From Rhynchospora pubera (lineage: Eukaryota > Streptophyta > Magnoliopsida > Poales > Cyperaceae): a DNA stretch of 64,000 nt. How positions within the stretch are numbered: position 1 is the first letter of the stretch; each line of letters starts with the position of its first letter. A program made the position numbers and the translations under genes. This document shows, in pieces, positions 45,683-60,300 of this stretch. Location: the NCBI GenBank assembly GCA_028095005.1, contig CM051461.1, positions 172,119,144 through 172,183,143 on the forward strand. Direction: 5' to 3'. The notes beneath the pieces were generated by a model, which saw only the letters and a list, made by a program, of their open reading frames with translations, searched no databases and had not been told where the DNA came from.

Positions 45683-46930
45683 AATCTCTATTTTTATTTC
45701 TACTACTATAAAAGTACGGATAGAGGAGGTGTTACACGTTATACCTAGCATGTAAATAGGTATTTATGTCGTTCAATCGATTTGATCTGTAGTTGGATAT
45801 CAATCGCTAGACAAACCAACAATATATTTTGGCTTTTCGTCTAATAAAGAAACAAATCGATTGACATATCTATTTGTATCGCTAGTAATTGAGCAAAATA
45901 TTTTTATTATCTAATATTATTTTATTTTTTTTTATTTGCACACGTATGAATACATGTAGGGCTGTACAAAGAAAATTAAAAACTCGTCCGACCGTTCAAT
46001 CCGTTCAACCCGACCCATATTCTAACGGGTTCAAGCATGATTCGGGTTGGTTCGGGTTTTAATTTTACTAACCCGGTACAACTAGGTCGGGTTATATTTT
46101 TTTAAAAAAATAATCCGGGTACAAACCCAACTCGTTTTATTTTTATTGATATGATTTGATATTAATCACATGGTCATAATTAGCATTTATTTTTCCTTAA
46201 TCCCAACGTCTGAGACGCCTCGTCTTCTGGAAGAGACGCATTGATTTTATGTAAACTAATTCATAAACATGCATTTATTCTTTTTATTTACTTTTCCCAT
46301 GAAAAAATGATGCCGCTTTTTTTTATTATTATTCTTCTTCTTTCTTACGCTCTTAATTGATTGAGTCTTCACTTTGGTATTGAATATTTCCTTTTACCTT
46401 TTAAAAGATACACATATAAGTTACGTGGCAGCGTGAATAAATAAAGAAAATATTCTAAGTATTAGATCTCAGCTGAATTGGATATTTTCTTTAACCTTTT
46501 AGAGGACACACATATGTAATTGCCAAACATTTATAGTTATTGGATCTTGGCTGTCTAGGGTTGGACATCGAGTTTCGCTCGATACAATATTTTTTTACAT
46601 AATTTAAAGTTTGATTTCTATTATATTATTTTTTATATATGTTAATAATAATGTGAATATCTAACTAAAATATCAATATCATCATATTTTAAGTAAGATC
46701 ATTAACATATTTTAGACTATATAAACAACATAAATATAGATTATTGTGATCAAATTACTTAAAATGAATATAAAATCACTTGAAATGCTCAAATATACTC
46801 AGAATCTATAAAATATGCACATTATGTGATAAATTACAATATATAATCCAATCGTTTGGAATAATTGAGCTCATAAACATATTTTAGACTATATAAAAAG
46901 TTTCAATATAGATTATTGTGATCAAATAAC
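45683..46930. repeat. Helitron-like/satellite block, first copy
   Basis: Starts AATCTCTATTTTTAT and repeats at 47152 with an offset of 1469 bp. The left 870 bp is unique text (TC-rich start with TCTACTACTATAAAA, like many plant Helitron 5' ends). Then follows CTAGGGTTGGACATCGAG near 46555, and then satellite-like sequence to about 47098. Against the second copy it lacks ATTACTAA just before CTAG. Confidence 0.75.
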
Positions 46931-47151
46931 TTACAATGAATGCAAAATCGTTTGAAATGGTCCAATATACTCAGAATCTTTAAAATCTGCACATTATTTG
47001 CATAATTACAATATATAATCCAATCGTTTTGAATAAGTGCGATCATAAACATATTAAACATATTAAGTGCGATCATAAACATATTAAACGATTTTTTCAT
47101 GGGATTGGGGGTATCCGACCATAATTAAATTCGTTACCACGCATGCGAGCC

Positions 47152-48400
47152 AATCTCTATTTTTATCTCTACTACTATAAAAATACGGATAGAGGAGGTG
47201 TTACACGCTATACCTAGCATGTAAATAGGTATTTATGTCGTTCAATCGATTTGATCTGTAGTTGGATATCAATCGCTAGACAAACCAACAATATATTTTG
47301 GCTTTTCGTCTAATAAAGAAACAAATCGATTGACATATCTATTTGTATCGCTAGTAATTGATCAAAATATTTTTATTATCTAATATTATTTTATTTTTTT
47401 TATTTGCCCACGTATGAATACATGTAGGGCTGTACAAAGAAAATTAAAAACCTGCCCGACCCGTTCAATCCATTCAACCCGACCCGTATTCTAACGGGTT
47501 CAAGCATGATTCGGGTTGGTTCGGGTTTTAATTTTACTAACCCGGTACATCTAGGTCGGGTTATATTTTTTTTAAAAAATTATTCCGGGTACAAACCCGA
47601 CTCGTTTTATTTTTATTGATATGATTTGATATTAATCACATGGTCATAATTAGCATTTATTTTTCCTTAATCCCAACGTCTGAGACGCCTCGTCTTCTGG
47701 AAGAGACGCATTGATTTTATGTAAACTGATTCATAAACATGCATTTATTCTTTTTATTTACTTTTCCCATGAAAAAATGGTGCCGCTTTTTTTTAATTAT
47801 TATTATTCTTTTTTCTTACGCTCTTAATTGATTGAGTCTTCACTTTGGTATTGAATATTTTCTTTTACCTTTTGAAAGATACACATATAAGTTACGTGGC
47901 AGCGTGAATAAATAAAGAAAATATTCTAGGTATTAGATCTTAGCTGAATTGGATATTTTCTTTTACCTTTTAGAGGACACACATATATAATTTCCAAACA
48001 TTTATAGTTATTGGATCTTGGCTGTATTACTAACTAGGGTTGGACATCGAGCTTCGCTCGATACAATATTTTTTTACATAATTTAAAGTTTGATTTCTAT
48101 TATATTATTTTTTATATATGTTAATAATAATGTGAATATCTAACTAAAATATCAATATCATCATATTTTAAGTAAGATCATAAACATATTTTAGACTATA
48201 TAAACAACATAAATATAGATTATTGTGATCAAATTACTTAAAATGAATATAAAATCGCTTGAAATGCTCAAATATACTCAGAATATATAAAATCTGCACA
48301 TTATGTGAATAATTACAATGTATAATCGAATCATTTGGAATAATTAAGCTTATAAACATATTATAAACTATATAAAAAGCTTAAATATAGATTATTGTGA
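47152..48400. repeat. Helitron-like/satellite block, second copy
   Basis: Direct repeat of 45683-46930. The match is high across the unique part and runs into the first satellite monomers, after which this copy continues into the long array. Confidence 0.8.
48034..48062 (-). mobile_element. Helitron 3' terminus (hairpin + CTAG)
   Basis: On the - strand: a perfect hairpin with a 7-bp stem and 3-base loop (ATCGAGC-GAA-GCTCGAT, 48046-48062), 8 bases, then CTAG (48034-48037) followed by T. This matches the Helitron rule (hairpin about 10 bases before CTRR, inserted before T). The body would extend to the right, into the satellite. A second, slightly mutated copy is at 46555-46582. No Rep/helicase is present in the window. 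Confidence 0.5.
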
Positions 48401-51400
48401 TCAAATAACTTAAAATGAATGCAAAATGGTTTGAAATGTTCAAATAGACTAAGAATCTGTAAAATATGCACATCATGTGCATAATTAAAATGCATAATCC
48501 AATTGTTTTGAAAAAGTGAGTACATAAACATATTCTAAACTATATAAAGAGCTTAAATATAGATTATTATGATAAAATGACTTAAAATAAGTACAAAATC
48601 GATTGAAATACTCAAATATACTCAGAATCTGTAAAATCTGCACACATTATGTGCGTAATTACAATGTATAATCCAATCGTTTTCTATAAGTGAGTTCGTA
48701 AACATATTCTAAACAACATAAAGAGCTTAAATATAGATTATTGCGATCAAATTACTTAAAATGAATGCAAAATCGCTTGAAATGCTCAAATATACTAAGA
48801 ATCTATTAAATCTGCAAATTATGTGAATAATTACAATGTATAATCCAATCATTTTGAATAAGCGAGTTTATAAACATATTTTAAACTATATAAAGAGCAT
48901 AAATATAGATTATTATGATCAAATGACTTAAAATGAAAACAAAATCGTTTGAAATGCTCAAATATACTCAGAATCTGTAAAATCTGCATATTATGTTAAT
49001 AATTACAATATATAATCCAATAGTTTTGAATAATTGATCTCATAAACATATTCTAGACTATATAAAGAGCTTAAATATAAATTATCGTGATCAAGTGACT
49101 TAAAACGAATTCAAAATCTCTTGAAATGCTCAGATATACTCAGAATCTTTAAAATCTACACATTAGGTTCATAATTACAACGTAAATTCCAATTGTTTTG
49201 AATAAGTGAGTTCATGAACATATTCTAAACTATATAAAGAGCTTAAATATAGATTATTGTCATCAAATAACTTAAAATTAATGCAAAATCTCTTGAAATG
49301 CTCAAATATACTCAGAATCCGTAAAATCTGCAAATTATGTGAGTAATTACAATATATAATCCTATCGTTTTGAATAAGTGAGTTCATAAACATATTCTAG
49401 ACTATGTAAAGAGCTTAAGTATAAATTATTGTGAACAAATTTCTTAAATTAAATGCAAAAATCGCTTGAAATGCTCAAATATACTCAGAATCTTTAAAAT
49501 CTGCACATTATGTGCATAATTACAATGTATAATCCAATTATGTTGAATAAGTGATATCACAAAAACATTCTAGACTATATAAAGAGCTTAAATATAGATT
49601 AATGTGATCAAAACACTTAAAATGAATACAAAATGGCTTGAAATACTCAATTGTACTCAGAATCTGTAAAATATGCAAATTATATGAATAATTATAATGT
49701 ATAATCCAATCGTTTTGAATAAGCGGGCTCATAAATATATTCTAGACTATATAAAGAGCTTAAATATACATTATTGTGATCAATTGACTTAAAATGAATA
49801 CAAAATCGCTTGAAATGCTCAAATATACTCAGAATCTGCAAAATCTGTATATTATGTGTATAATAACAATGTATAAACAAATCTTTTTGATTAATTGAAC
49901 ACATAAACATATTCTAGACTATAAAAATAGCATATATAAAGATTATTGTGATCAAATAATTAAAAAATGAATGAAAAATCTCTTGAAATGCTCAAATATA
50001 CTCCGAATCTTTAAAATTTGCACATTATATTCGTAATTATAATGTATAATGCAATCGTTTTGAATAAGTGAGTTCATAAATATATTATTGACTATATAAA
50101 AATCTTAAATATAGCTTATTGCGATAAAAAAAATGCTTGAAATGCTCAAATATACTCATAATCTTTCAAATCTGCACATTATGTGCATAATTACATTGTA
50201 TAATCAAATCGTTTTGAGTAAGTTATATCATAAACATATTTTAGACAAAATAAAGAGCTTAAATATGTATGACTGTGATCAAATCACTTAAAATGAATAC
50301 AAAATCACTTAAAATGCTCAAATATACTCTGAATCTGTAAAATCTGCACATTATGTGAAGAATTATAATGTATAATCTGATCATTTTGAACAAATGCGTT
50401 CATAAATATATTCTAGACTATATAAAGAGCTTAAATATAGATTATTGTGATCAAATGACTTAAAATTAATACAAAATCGATTGAAATGCTCAAATATACT
50501 CAGAATCATTCAAATCTGCACATAATGTGCATAATTGCAATGTATAATCCGATTGTTTTGAATAAATTATACTATAAACATATTCTAGACAAAATAAAGA
50601 GGTTAAATATTGATTATTGTGATCAAATGACTTAAAATAATTGTAAAATCGCTTAAAATGCTCAAATATAGTTGGAATCTATAAAATATGCATATTATGT
50701 GAATAATTACAATGTATAATCTAATCGTTTTGAATAAATAAGTTCATAAGAATATTCTAAACTATATAAAAAGTATAAATATAGCTTATTGTGATCAAAT
50801 GACTTAAAATGAATGCAAAATCGCTTGAAATACTCAAATTTACTCAAAATCATTAAAATCAACACATTATGTGAATAATTACAATGTATAATCCTATCGT
50901 TTTCAAACATTGAGATAAAAAAACATATTCTACATAATATATAGATCTTAAATATAAATTATTGTGGTCAAATGACTTAAAATTAATGCAAAATCACTTG
51001 AATGCTCAAATATACTAAGAATCATTAAAATCAAAACATTATGTGCATAATTACAATTTATAATCCAATCTTTTTAAATAAGTGAGTTTATAAACATATT
51101 CGAGACTATATAAAGAGCTTAAATATAAATTATTGTGCATAGATAACTTGAAATGTTCAAATATTCTCAGAATCTGTAAAATCTGCAAATTATGTGCTTA
51201 ATTACAATGTATAATCCAATCCTTTAGAATAATTGAGTTCATAAACATATTCTAGACTATATAAAGAGGTTAAATATAGATTATTGAGATCAAATGAATT
51301 AAAATGAATGCAAAATAGCTTAAAATGCTCAAATATACTCAGAATCTTTCAAATCTGCATATTATGTGCATAATTACAATGTATAATCCAATCGTTTTGA

Positions 51401-54400
51401 ATAAGTTATATCATAAACATATTCTAGATAAAATAAAGAGCTTAATATATATTATTGTGATCAAATTACTTAAAACGAATGTAAAATAGCTTGAAATGCT
51501 CAAATATTCTCAGAATCTTTAAAATCTGCACATAATGTAATAAATTACAATGTATAATTCAATGATTATGAAAAGTGAGTTCATAAATATATTCTAGACC
51601 CTATAAATAGCATAAATATAGATTATTATGATCAAATGGCTTAAAATGAATTCAAAATCGCTTGAAATGCTCAAATATCTCAGAATCTGTAAAATCTGCA
51701 AATAATGTGAATACTTATAATTTATAACCCAATTGTTTTGAATAAATGAGTTCATAAACATATTATAAACTATATAAAGAGCATAAATATAGATTATTGT
51801 CATCAAATGACTTAAAGTGAATGCACAATCGCTTGAAATGCTTAAATATACACATAATCTGTAAAATCTGCATATCATGTGAATAATTACAATGTATAAT
51901 CCAATCGTATTGAATATGTAAGCTCATAAACATATTCTAGACTATATAAAAAGCATAAATATAGAATATTGTCATCACATAACTTAAAATGAATGCAAAA
52001 TCAATTGAAATGCTCAAATACACTTAGAATCTGTATAATATGCATATTATGTGAATAATTACAATGTATAATCCAATCGTTTTGAATAATTGAGCTCATA
52101 AACATATTTTAGACTATATATAGAGCTTAAATTTAGATTATTGTGATCAAATAACTTAAAATAAATGCAAAATCGCTTGAAATGCTCCAATATACTCAGA
52201 ATATTTAAAATCTGCACATTATGTGCGTAATTACAATGTATAATCCAATCGTTTTGAATAACTTAGTTCAGAAACATATTCTAAACTATAAAGATCATAA
52301 ATATAGATTACTGTTGTTAAATGACTTAAAATGAATACAAAATCTTTTGAAATGCTCAAATATACTCAGAAATTGTAAAATCCGTATATTATGTGAATAA
52401 TTATATTATATAATCCGATCGTTTGCAATATGTGAGTTCATAAAAATATTTTAAATTATATAAAGAGCTTAAATATAGATTATTGTGATCAAATGACTTA
52501 AAATAAATGTAAAATCACTTAAAATGCTCAAATATACTTAGAATTTGTCAAATCTGCACACCATGTGAATAATTACAATGTATAAAAAATATTTTATAAT
52601 AATTGTCGTCATAAACATATTCTAGACTATAAGAGCATAAATATAGATTATTGTTATCAAATGACTAAAAAAGAATGCAAAATCGCTTCAAATGCTCAAA
52701 TATACTCAAAATCTGTAAAATCTTCACAATATGTGAATAATTACAATGTATAATCCAATTTTTTTGAATAATTGAGCTCATAAACATATTTTAGACTATA
52801 TAAATAGCGTAGATATAGATTATTGTGATCAAATAACTTAAAATGAATGCAAATCACTTGAAATGCTCCAATATACTCAGAATCTTTGAAATAGACATTA
52901 TGTGTGCAATTAAAATCTATAATCCAATCGTTTTTAATAACTTATATTTTAGAAACATACTGTAAACTATATAATGATCATAAATATAGATTTATGTGGT
53001 AAAATGACTTAAAATGAATAAAAAATCGTTTGAAATACTCAAATATACTCAGAAATTGTAAAATCCGTATATTATGTGAATAATTATCCAATCGTTTGGA
53101 ATAAGTGAGTTCATAAACATATTCTAAACTATATAAAGAGCTTAAATATAGATTATTGTGATCAAATGACTTAAAATGAATTCAAATCGCTTGAAATGCT
53201 TAAATATACCCAGAATCTGTAAAATCTGCAAATTATGTGAATAATTATAATGTATAATCCAATCTTTTCGAACAAATGATTTCATAAACATATTATAAAC
53301 TATATAAAGATCATAAATATAGATTATTGTCATCAAATGACTTAAAGTAAATGCAAAATCGCTTGAAATGCTTAAATATACTCAGAATCTGTAAAATCTG
53401 CATATTATGTGAATAGTTACAATGTATAATCCAATCGTACAGAATATGTGAGCTCATAAATATATTATAGAGTATATAAAGAGTTTAAATATAAAATATT
53501 GTCATCACGTAACTTAAAATGAATGCAAAATTAATTGAAATGCTCAAATAAACTTAGAATCTGTGTAATATGCACATTATGTGAATAATTACAATGTATA
53601 ATCCAATCATTTTGAATAATTGATCTCATAAACAAATTTAGATTATATAAAGAGCTTAAATTTAGATTATTGTGATCAATTAACTTAAAATGAATGCAAA
53701 ATCGTTTGAAATGCTCCAATATAGTCAGAATCTTTAAAATCTGCACATTATGTGCGCAATTACAATGTATAATCCAATTGTTTTGAATAACTTAGTTCAG
53801 AAACATATTCGTAACTATATAAAGATCATAAATATAGATTACTGTGGTCAAATGACATAAAAAGAATACAAAATCTTTTGAAATGCTCAAATATACTCAC
53901 AAATTGTAAAATGCGCACATTATGTGAATAATTACATTATATAATCCAATCGTTTTAAATAAGTGAGTTCATAAACATATTCTAAACAACATAAAGAGCT
54001 TAAATATAGATTATTGTGATCAGATGACTTAAAATGAATGCAAAATAGATTGAAATGCTCAAATATACTTAGAATCTATTAAATCTGTAAATTATGTGAA
54101 TTATTACAATGTATAATCCAATCATTTTGAATAAGTGAGTTTATAAACATATTTTAAACTATATAAAGAGCATAAATATAGATTATTATGACCAAATGAC
54201 TTAAAATGAATGCAAAATCTCTTCAAATATTCAAATATACTCAGAATCTGTAAAACATACACAATATGTGAATAATTACAATGTATAATCCAATCGTTTT
54301 AAATAATAGTGCTAACAAACATATTCTACACAATATAAAATGCTTAAATATAGATTATTGTGATCAAAGGACTTAAATTAGTCTAAAATCGCTTGATATG

Positions 54401-55111
54401 CTCAAATATACTCAGAATCATTAAAATCTGAAAATTATTTGCATAATTACAATATATAATCCAATCGTTTTGAATAACTGATATCATAAATATATTTTAG
54501 ACAATACAAAAAGCTTAAATATACATTATTGTGATCAAATGACTTAAAATGAATGCAAAATCACTTGAAATGCTCAAATATACTCAGAATCTATAATAGC
54601 TGCTTATTATGTGAATAATTACAATGTACAATCCAATCGTTTTGAATAATTGAACTCATAAACATATTCTAGACTTTATAAAGAGCATAAATATATATTA
54701 TTGTGACCAAATGACTTAAAATGAAAGCAAAATCGCTTGAAATGCTCAAATATACTCATAATATTTAAAATCTACATATTATGTGCGTAATTACAATGTA
54801 TAATGCAATCGTTTAGAATAAGTGAGTTCATAAACATATTTTTGACAATATAAGATCTTAAAAATAGATGATTGTGATCAAATGATTTAAAATGAATGCA
54901 AAATTGCTTGAAATGATTAAATATACTAAGAATCGGTAAAATCTGCACATTATGTGAATAATTACAATGTATAATCCAATCGTTTTGAATATGTGAGCTC
55001 ATAAACATATTCTAGACTATATGAAGAGCTTAAATGTATAGATTATTGTGATCGGATGACTTAAAATGAATGGAAAATCGATTGAAATGTTCAAAGAAAC
55101 TTAGAATCTGT

Positions 55112-55210
55112 AAAGATTTGTAGCTAAAAAAAAAGAAAAGATTTGTAGCTAATCAAAAGAAAAGATTTGTAGCTAATCATTTATTCGAAAAAATGGAAAA
55201 AATCAAAATG
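55112..55210. other. foreign insert in the satellite
   Basis: About 100 bp not belonging to the monomer, with three copies of AAAAGATTTGTAGCTAA. It may be a local slippage product of a short insertion. Confidence 0.7.
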
Positions 55211-57277
55211 ATGTGAATAATTACAATGTATAATACAATTGTTTTGAATAATTAATCTCATAAACATATTATAGACTATATAAAGAGCTTAAATTGAGAT
55301 TATTTTGATATAATAACTTAAAATGAATGCATAATCGCTTGAAATACTCCAATATACTCAGAATCTTTAAAATCTGCACATTATGTGCGTGATTACAATG
55401 TATAATCCAATCTTTTTGAATAACTTAGCTTATAAACATATTTTAAACAATATAAAGATCATAAATATAGATTACTATGGTAAAATTACTTAAAATGAAT
55501 ACAAAATCATTTGAAATGCTCAAATATACTCAAATTGTAAACTCCGTATATGATGAGAATAATTAGAATGTATAATCCAATTGTTTAGAGTAAGTGAGTT
55601 CATAAACATATTCTAAACTATATAAAGAGCTTAAACATAAATTATTGTGATCAAATGACTTAAAATGATCGCAAAACGCTTGAAATGCTCAAATATACTC
55701 CGAATCTTTAAAATCTGAACATTTAGTGCATAATTACAATGTATAATCCAATCTTTTTAAATAAGTGAGTTCATAAACATATTCGAGACTTTATAAAGAG
55801 AGCTTAAATATAGATTATTGTGAACAGTTGACTTAAAATGAATGTAAAATCTCTAGGAATGCTCAAATATACTCAGAATCTTTCAAATATTCTCAGAATC
55901 TATAAAATCTGCAAATTATGTGCGTAATTACAATGTATAATCCAATCGTTTTGACTAATTGAGTTCATAAACATATTCTAGACTATCTAAAGTGGTTCAA
56001 TATAGATTATTGACATCAAATGAATTAAAATGAATGCAAAATCGTTTGAAATTCTCAAATATACTCAGAATCTTTCAAATCTGCACATTATGTTCATAAT
56101 TATAATGTATAATCCAATAGTTTTGAGTAAGTTATATCATAAACATATTCTAGAAAAAAATAAAGAGTTTAAATATATATTATTGTTATCAAATCAATTA
56201 AAATGAATGCATAATAGCTTGAAACACTCAAATATACTCAGAATCTATAAAATCTGCACATTGTGTGATAAATTACAATTTATAATCCAATTCTTATGAA
56301 TAAGTGAGTTCGTAAACATATTCGAGACCATATAAAGAGCATCAATATAGATTATTGTAATCAAATGACTTAAAATGAATTCAAATCGCTTGAAATGCTT
56401 AAATATACTCAGAATCTGTAAAATCTGCAAATTATGTGAATAATTATAATGTATAATCCAATCTTTTCGAACAAATGAGTTCGTAAACATATTATAAACT
56501 ATATAAAGATCATAAATATAGATTATTGTCATCAAATGACTTAAAGTGAATGCAAAATCGCTTGAAATGCTTAAATATACTCAGAATCTGTAAAATCTGC
56601 ATATTATGTGAATAGTTACAGTGTATAATCCAATTGTACTGAATATGTGAGCTCATAAATATATTATAGAGTATATAAAGAGTTTATATATAGAATATTG
56701 TCATCACGTAACTTAAAATGAATGCAAAATTAATTGAAATGCTCAAATAAACTTAGAATCTGTGTAATATGCACATTATGTGAATAATTACAATGTATAA
56801 TCCAATCGTTTTGAATAATTGATCTCATAAACATATTTAGACTATATAAAGAGCTTAAATTTAGATTATTGTGATCAAATAACTTAAAAATGAATGCAAA
56901 ATCGTTTGAAATGCTCCAATATACTCAGAATCTTTAAAATCTGCACATTATGTGCGCAATTACAATGTATAATCCAATTGTTTTGAATAACTTAGTTCAG
57001 AAACATATTCGTAACTATATAAAGATCATAAATATAGATTACTGTGGTAAAATGACATAAAAAGAACACAAAATCTTTTGAAATGTCAAATATACTCAGA
57101 AATTGTAAAATGCGCACATTATGTGAATAACTACATTATATATCCAATCGTTTGGAATAACTGAGTTCATAAATATATTCTAGACTATATAAGGAGCTTA
57201 AATATAGATTATTGTGATCAACTGACTTAATTTGAAAGCAAAATCTCTTAAAATGCTCAAATATACTTAGAATTTTT

Positions 57278-57335
57278 CCAATGTGTTTGGGGCATGTATA
57301 CACCAGAGTGTAGTATATCATTCCTCTTATAAAGA
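57278..57335. other. foreign insert in the satellite
   Basis: About 55 bp (CCAATGTGTTTGGGGCATG and on) replacing monomer sequence. No relation to other parts of the window. Confidence 0.6.
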
Positions 57336-60300
57336 GCTTAATTATAGATAATTGTGATCAAATGACTTAAATAAATGCAAAATCGCTTGAAATGCACAAA
57401 TATACTCAGAATCTTTAAAATCTACAAATTATGTGCATAATTACAATGTATAATGCAATCATTTAGAATAAAAGAGTTCATAAACATATTCTTGACAATA
57501 TAAAGATCTTAAATATAGATGATTGTGATCAAATCATTTAAAATGAATGCAAAATTGCTTGAAATGCTTAAATATACTAAGAATCGGTAAAATCTGCACA
57601 TTATGTGAATAATTACAATGTATAATCCAATTGTTTTGAATATGTGAGCTCATAAACATATTCTATACTATATGAAGAACTTAAATATAGATTATTGTGA
57701 TCAGATGGCTTAAAATGAATGGAAAATCGATTGAAATGTTCAAAAAAACTTATAATCTGTAAAATATGCACATTATGTGAATAATTACAATGTATAATCC
57801 AATCGTTTTGAATAATTAAGCTCATAAACATATTCTAGACTATATAAAGAGCATAAATATAGATTATTGTAATCAAAGACCTAAAATGAATGCAAAATGT
57901 CTTCAAATGCTCAAATACACTCAGAATCTGTAAAATCTGCACAATACGTGAATAATTACAATGTATAATCCAATCATTTTGAATAATTGAGCCCATAAAA
58001 ATATTCTACACAATATAAAAAGCTTAAATATAGATTATTACGATCAAATGACTTAACATTAATGAAAAATCTCTTGAAATGCTCAAATATACTCAGAATC
58101 TTTAAAATCTGAACATTATTTGCATAATTACAATTTATTTCCAATCGTTTTGAATAAGTGATATCATAACATATTCTAGACTATATAAAGAACTTAAATA
58201 TATACTATTGTGATCAAATGATATAAATTGAATACAAAATCGCTTGAAATGCTCAAATATATTCAGAATCTGTAAAAGCTGCATATTATGTGAATAATTA
58301 CAATGTGCAATCCAATCGTTTTGAATAATTGAACACATAAATATATTCTAGACTTTATAAAGAGATTAATTATAGATTATTGTGGTGAAATGACTTAAAT
58401 AAATGCAAAATCGCTTGAAATGCTCAAATATACTCAGAATCTTTAAAATCTACACATTATGTGCGTAATTACAATATATAATGCAATTGTTTATAATAAG
58501 TGAGTTCATAATTATATTCTTGACTATATAAAGATCTTAAATATAGATAATTGAAATGTCCAGATGACTTAAAATGAATGGAAATGAATGGAAAATCGAT
58601 TGAATGGAATGGAAAATCGATTGAAATGTTCAATTCAAAATCGATTGAAATATAGATTATTATGATCAGATGACTTAAAATGAATGGAAAATCGATTGAA
58701 ATGTTCAAAAAAATTTAGAATCTGTAAAATATGCGCATTATGTGAATAATTACAATGTATAATCCAATCGTTTTGAATAATTCAGCTCATAAACATATTA
58801 TAGACTATATAAAGAGCTTAAATAGAGATTATTTTTTATCAAATAATATAAAATGAATGCAAGATCGCTTGAAATACTCCAATATACTCAGAATCTTTAA
58901 AAATCTGCACATTATTTGCGTGATTACACTGTATAATCCAATCATTTTGAATAACTTAGTTTAGAAACATATTATAAACGATATAAAGATCATAAATATA
59001 GATTACTGTGGTCAAATGACTTAAAATGAATACAAAATCGTTTGAAATGCTCAAATATACTCAGAAATTGTAAAATCCGTATATTATGTGAATAATTACA
59101 ATGTGTAATCCAATTCTTTACAATAAGTGAGTTCATAAACATATTTTAAACTATATAAAGAGTTTAAATATAGATTATTGTAATCAAATGACTTAAAATG
59201 AATGCAAAATCACTTAAGATGCTCAAATATACTTAGAATTTGTCAAATCTGCACATTATGTGAATAATTACATTGAATAAACCATTATTTCTTAATAATT
59301 GACCTCATGAACTTATTCAAGACTATATAAAGAGCATAAATATAGATTGTTGTGATCAAATTACTTAAAATGAATGCAAAATCACTTCAAATCCTCAAAT
59401 ATACTCAGAATCTGTAAAATCTGGACAATATGTGAATAATTACAATGTACAATCCAATCATTTTGAATAATTGAGCTCAAAAATATATTATACACAATAT
59501 AAAGCGCTTAAATATAGATTAATGTGATCAAATGACTAAAAGTTAATGCAAAATCATTTGAAATGCTCAAATATACTAAGAATCTTTAAAATCCGAACAT
59601 TGTTTGCATAATTACAATTTATAATCCAATCGTTTTGAATAAGTGATATCATAAATATATTCTAGACTTTATAAAGAGCTTCAATATCCATTATTGTGAT
59701 CAAATGACTTAAAATGAATGCAAAAGCGCTTGAAATGCTCAAATATAGTCAGAATCTGTAGAATCTGCATATTATGCGAATAATTTCAATGTACAATCCA
59801 ATCGTTTTGAATAATTGAGCTCATGACTATATTCTAGACTTTTTAAAGAGCTTAATAATAGATTATTGTGATCAAATGACTTAAAATGAATGCAAAATCG
59901 CTTAAAATGCTCAAATATACTTAAAATTTTAAAATCTGCACATCATGTGAATAATTACAAATGTATGAACCAATCTTTCTTAATAATTGACCTCATAAAC
60001 ATATTCTAAACTATATAAAGATCATAAATATAGATTACTGTGGTCAAATGACTTAAAAAATGAATACAAAATCGTTTGAAATGCTCAAATGAACCCAGAA
60101 ATTGTAAAATCCGTATATTATGTGAATAGTTACAATGTCTAATCCAATCGTTTTAATTATGTGAGCTCATAAATATATTCTAGACTATATAAAGGGCTTA
60201 AATATAGATTATGTCATCAAATAACTTAAAATGAATGCAAAATCGCTTGAAATGCTTAAATATACTCAGAATCTGTAAAATCTGCAAATTATGTGAATAA

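Noticed and set aside
46000..46130. Repeated ACCCGAC / GGTCGGGTT words as a regulatory array
   Set aside because: They occur in both copies of the duplicated block and look like subterminal transposon repeats, not host control sites.
49175..58708. Series of 60-95 codon frames on the - strand with similar peptides (NMF-NS-IQNDWIIH-NYSHN-QIL)
   Set aside because: They are translations of the 172-bp satellite. The unit is 3x57+1 bases, so the frame shifts in every monomer. There is no start context or stable length.
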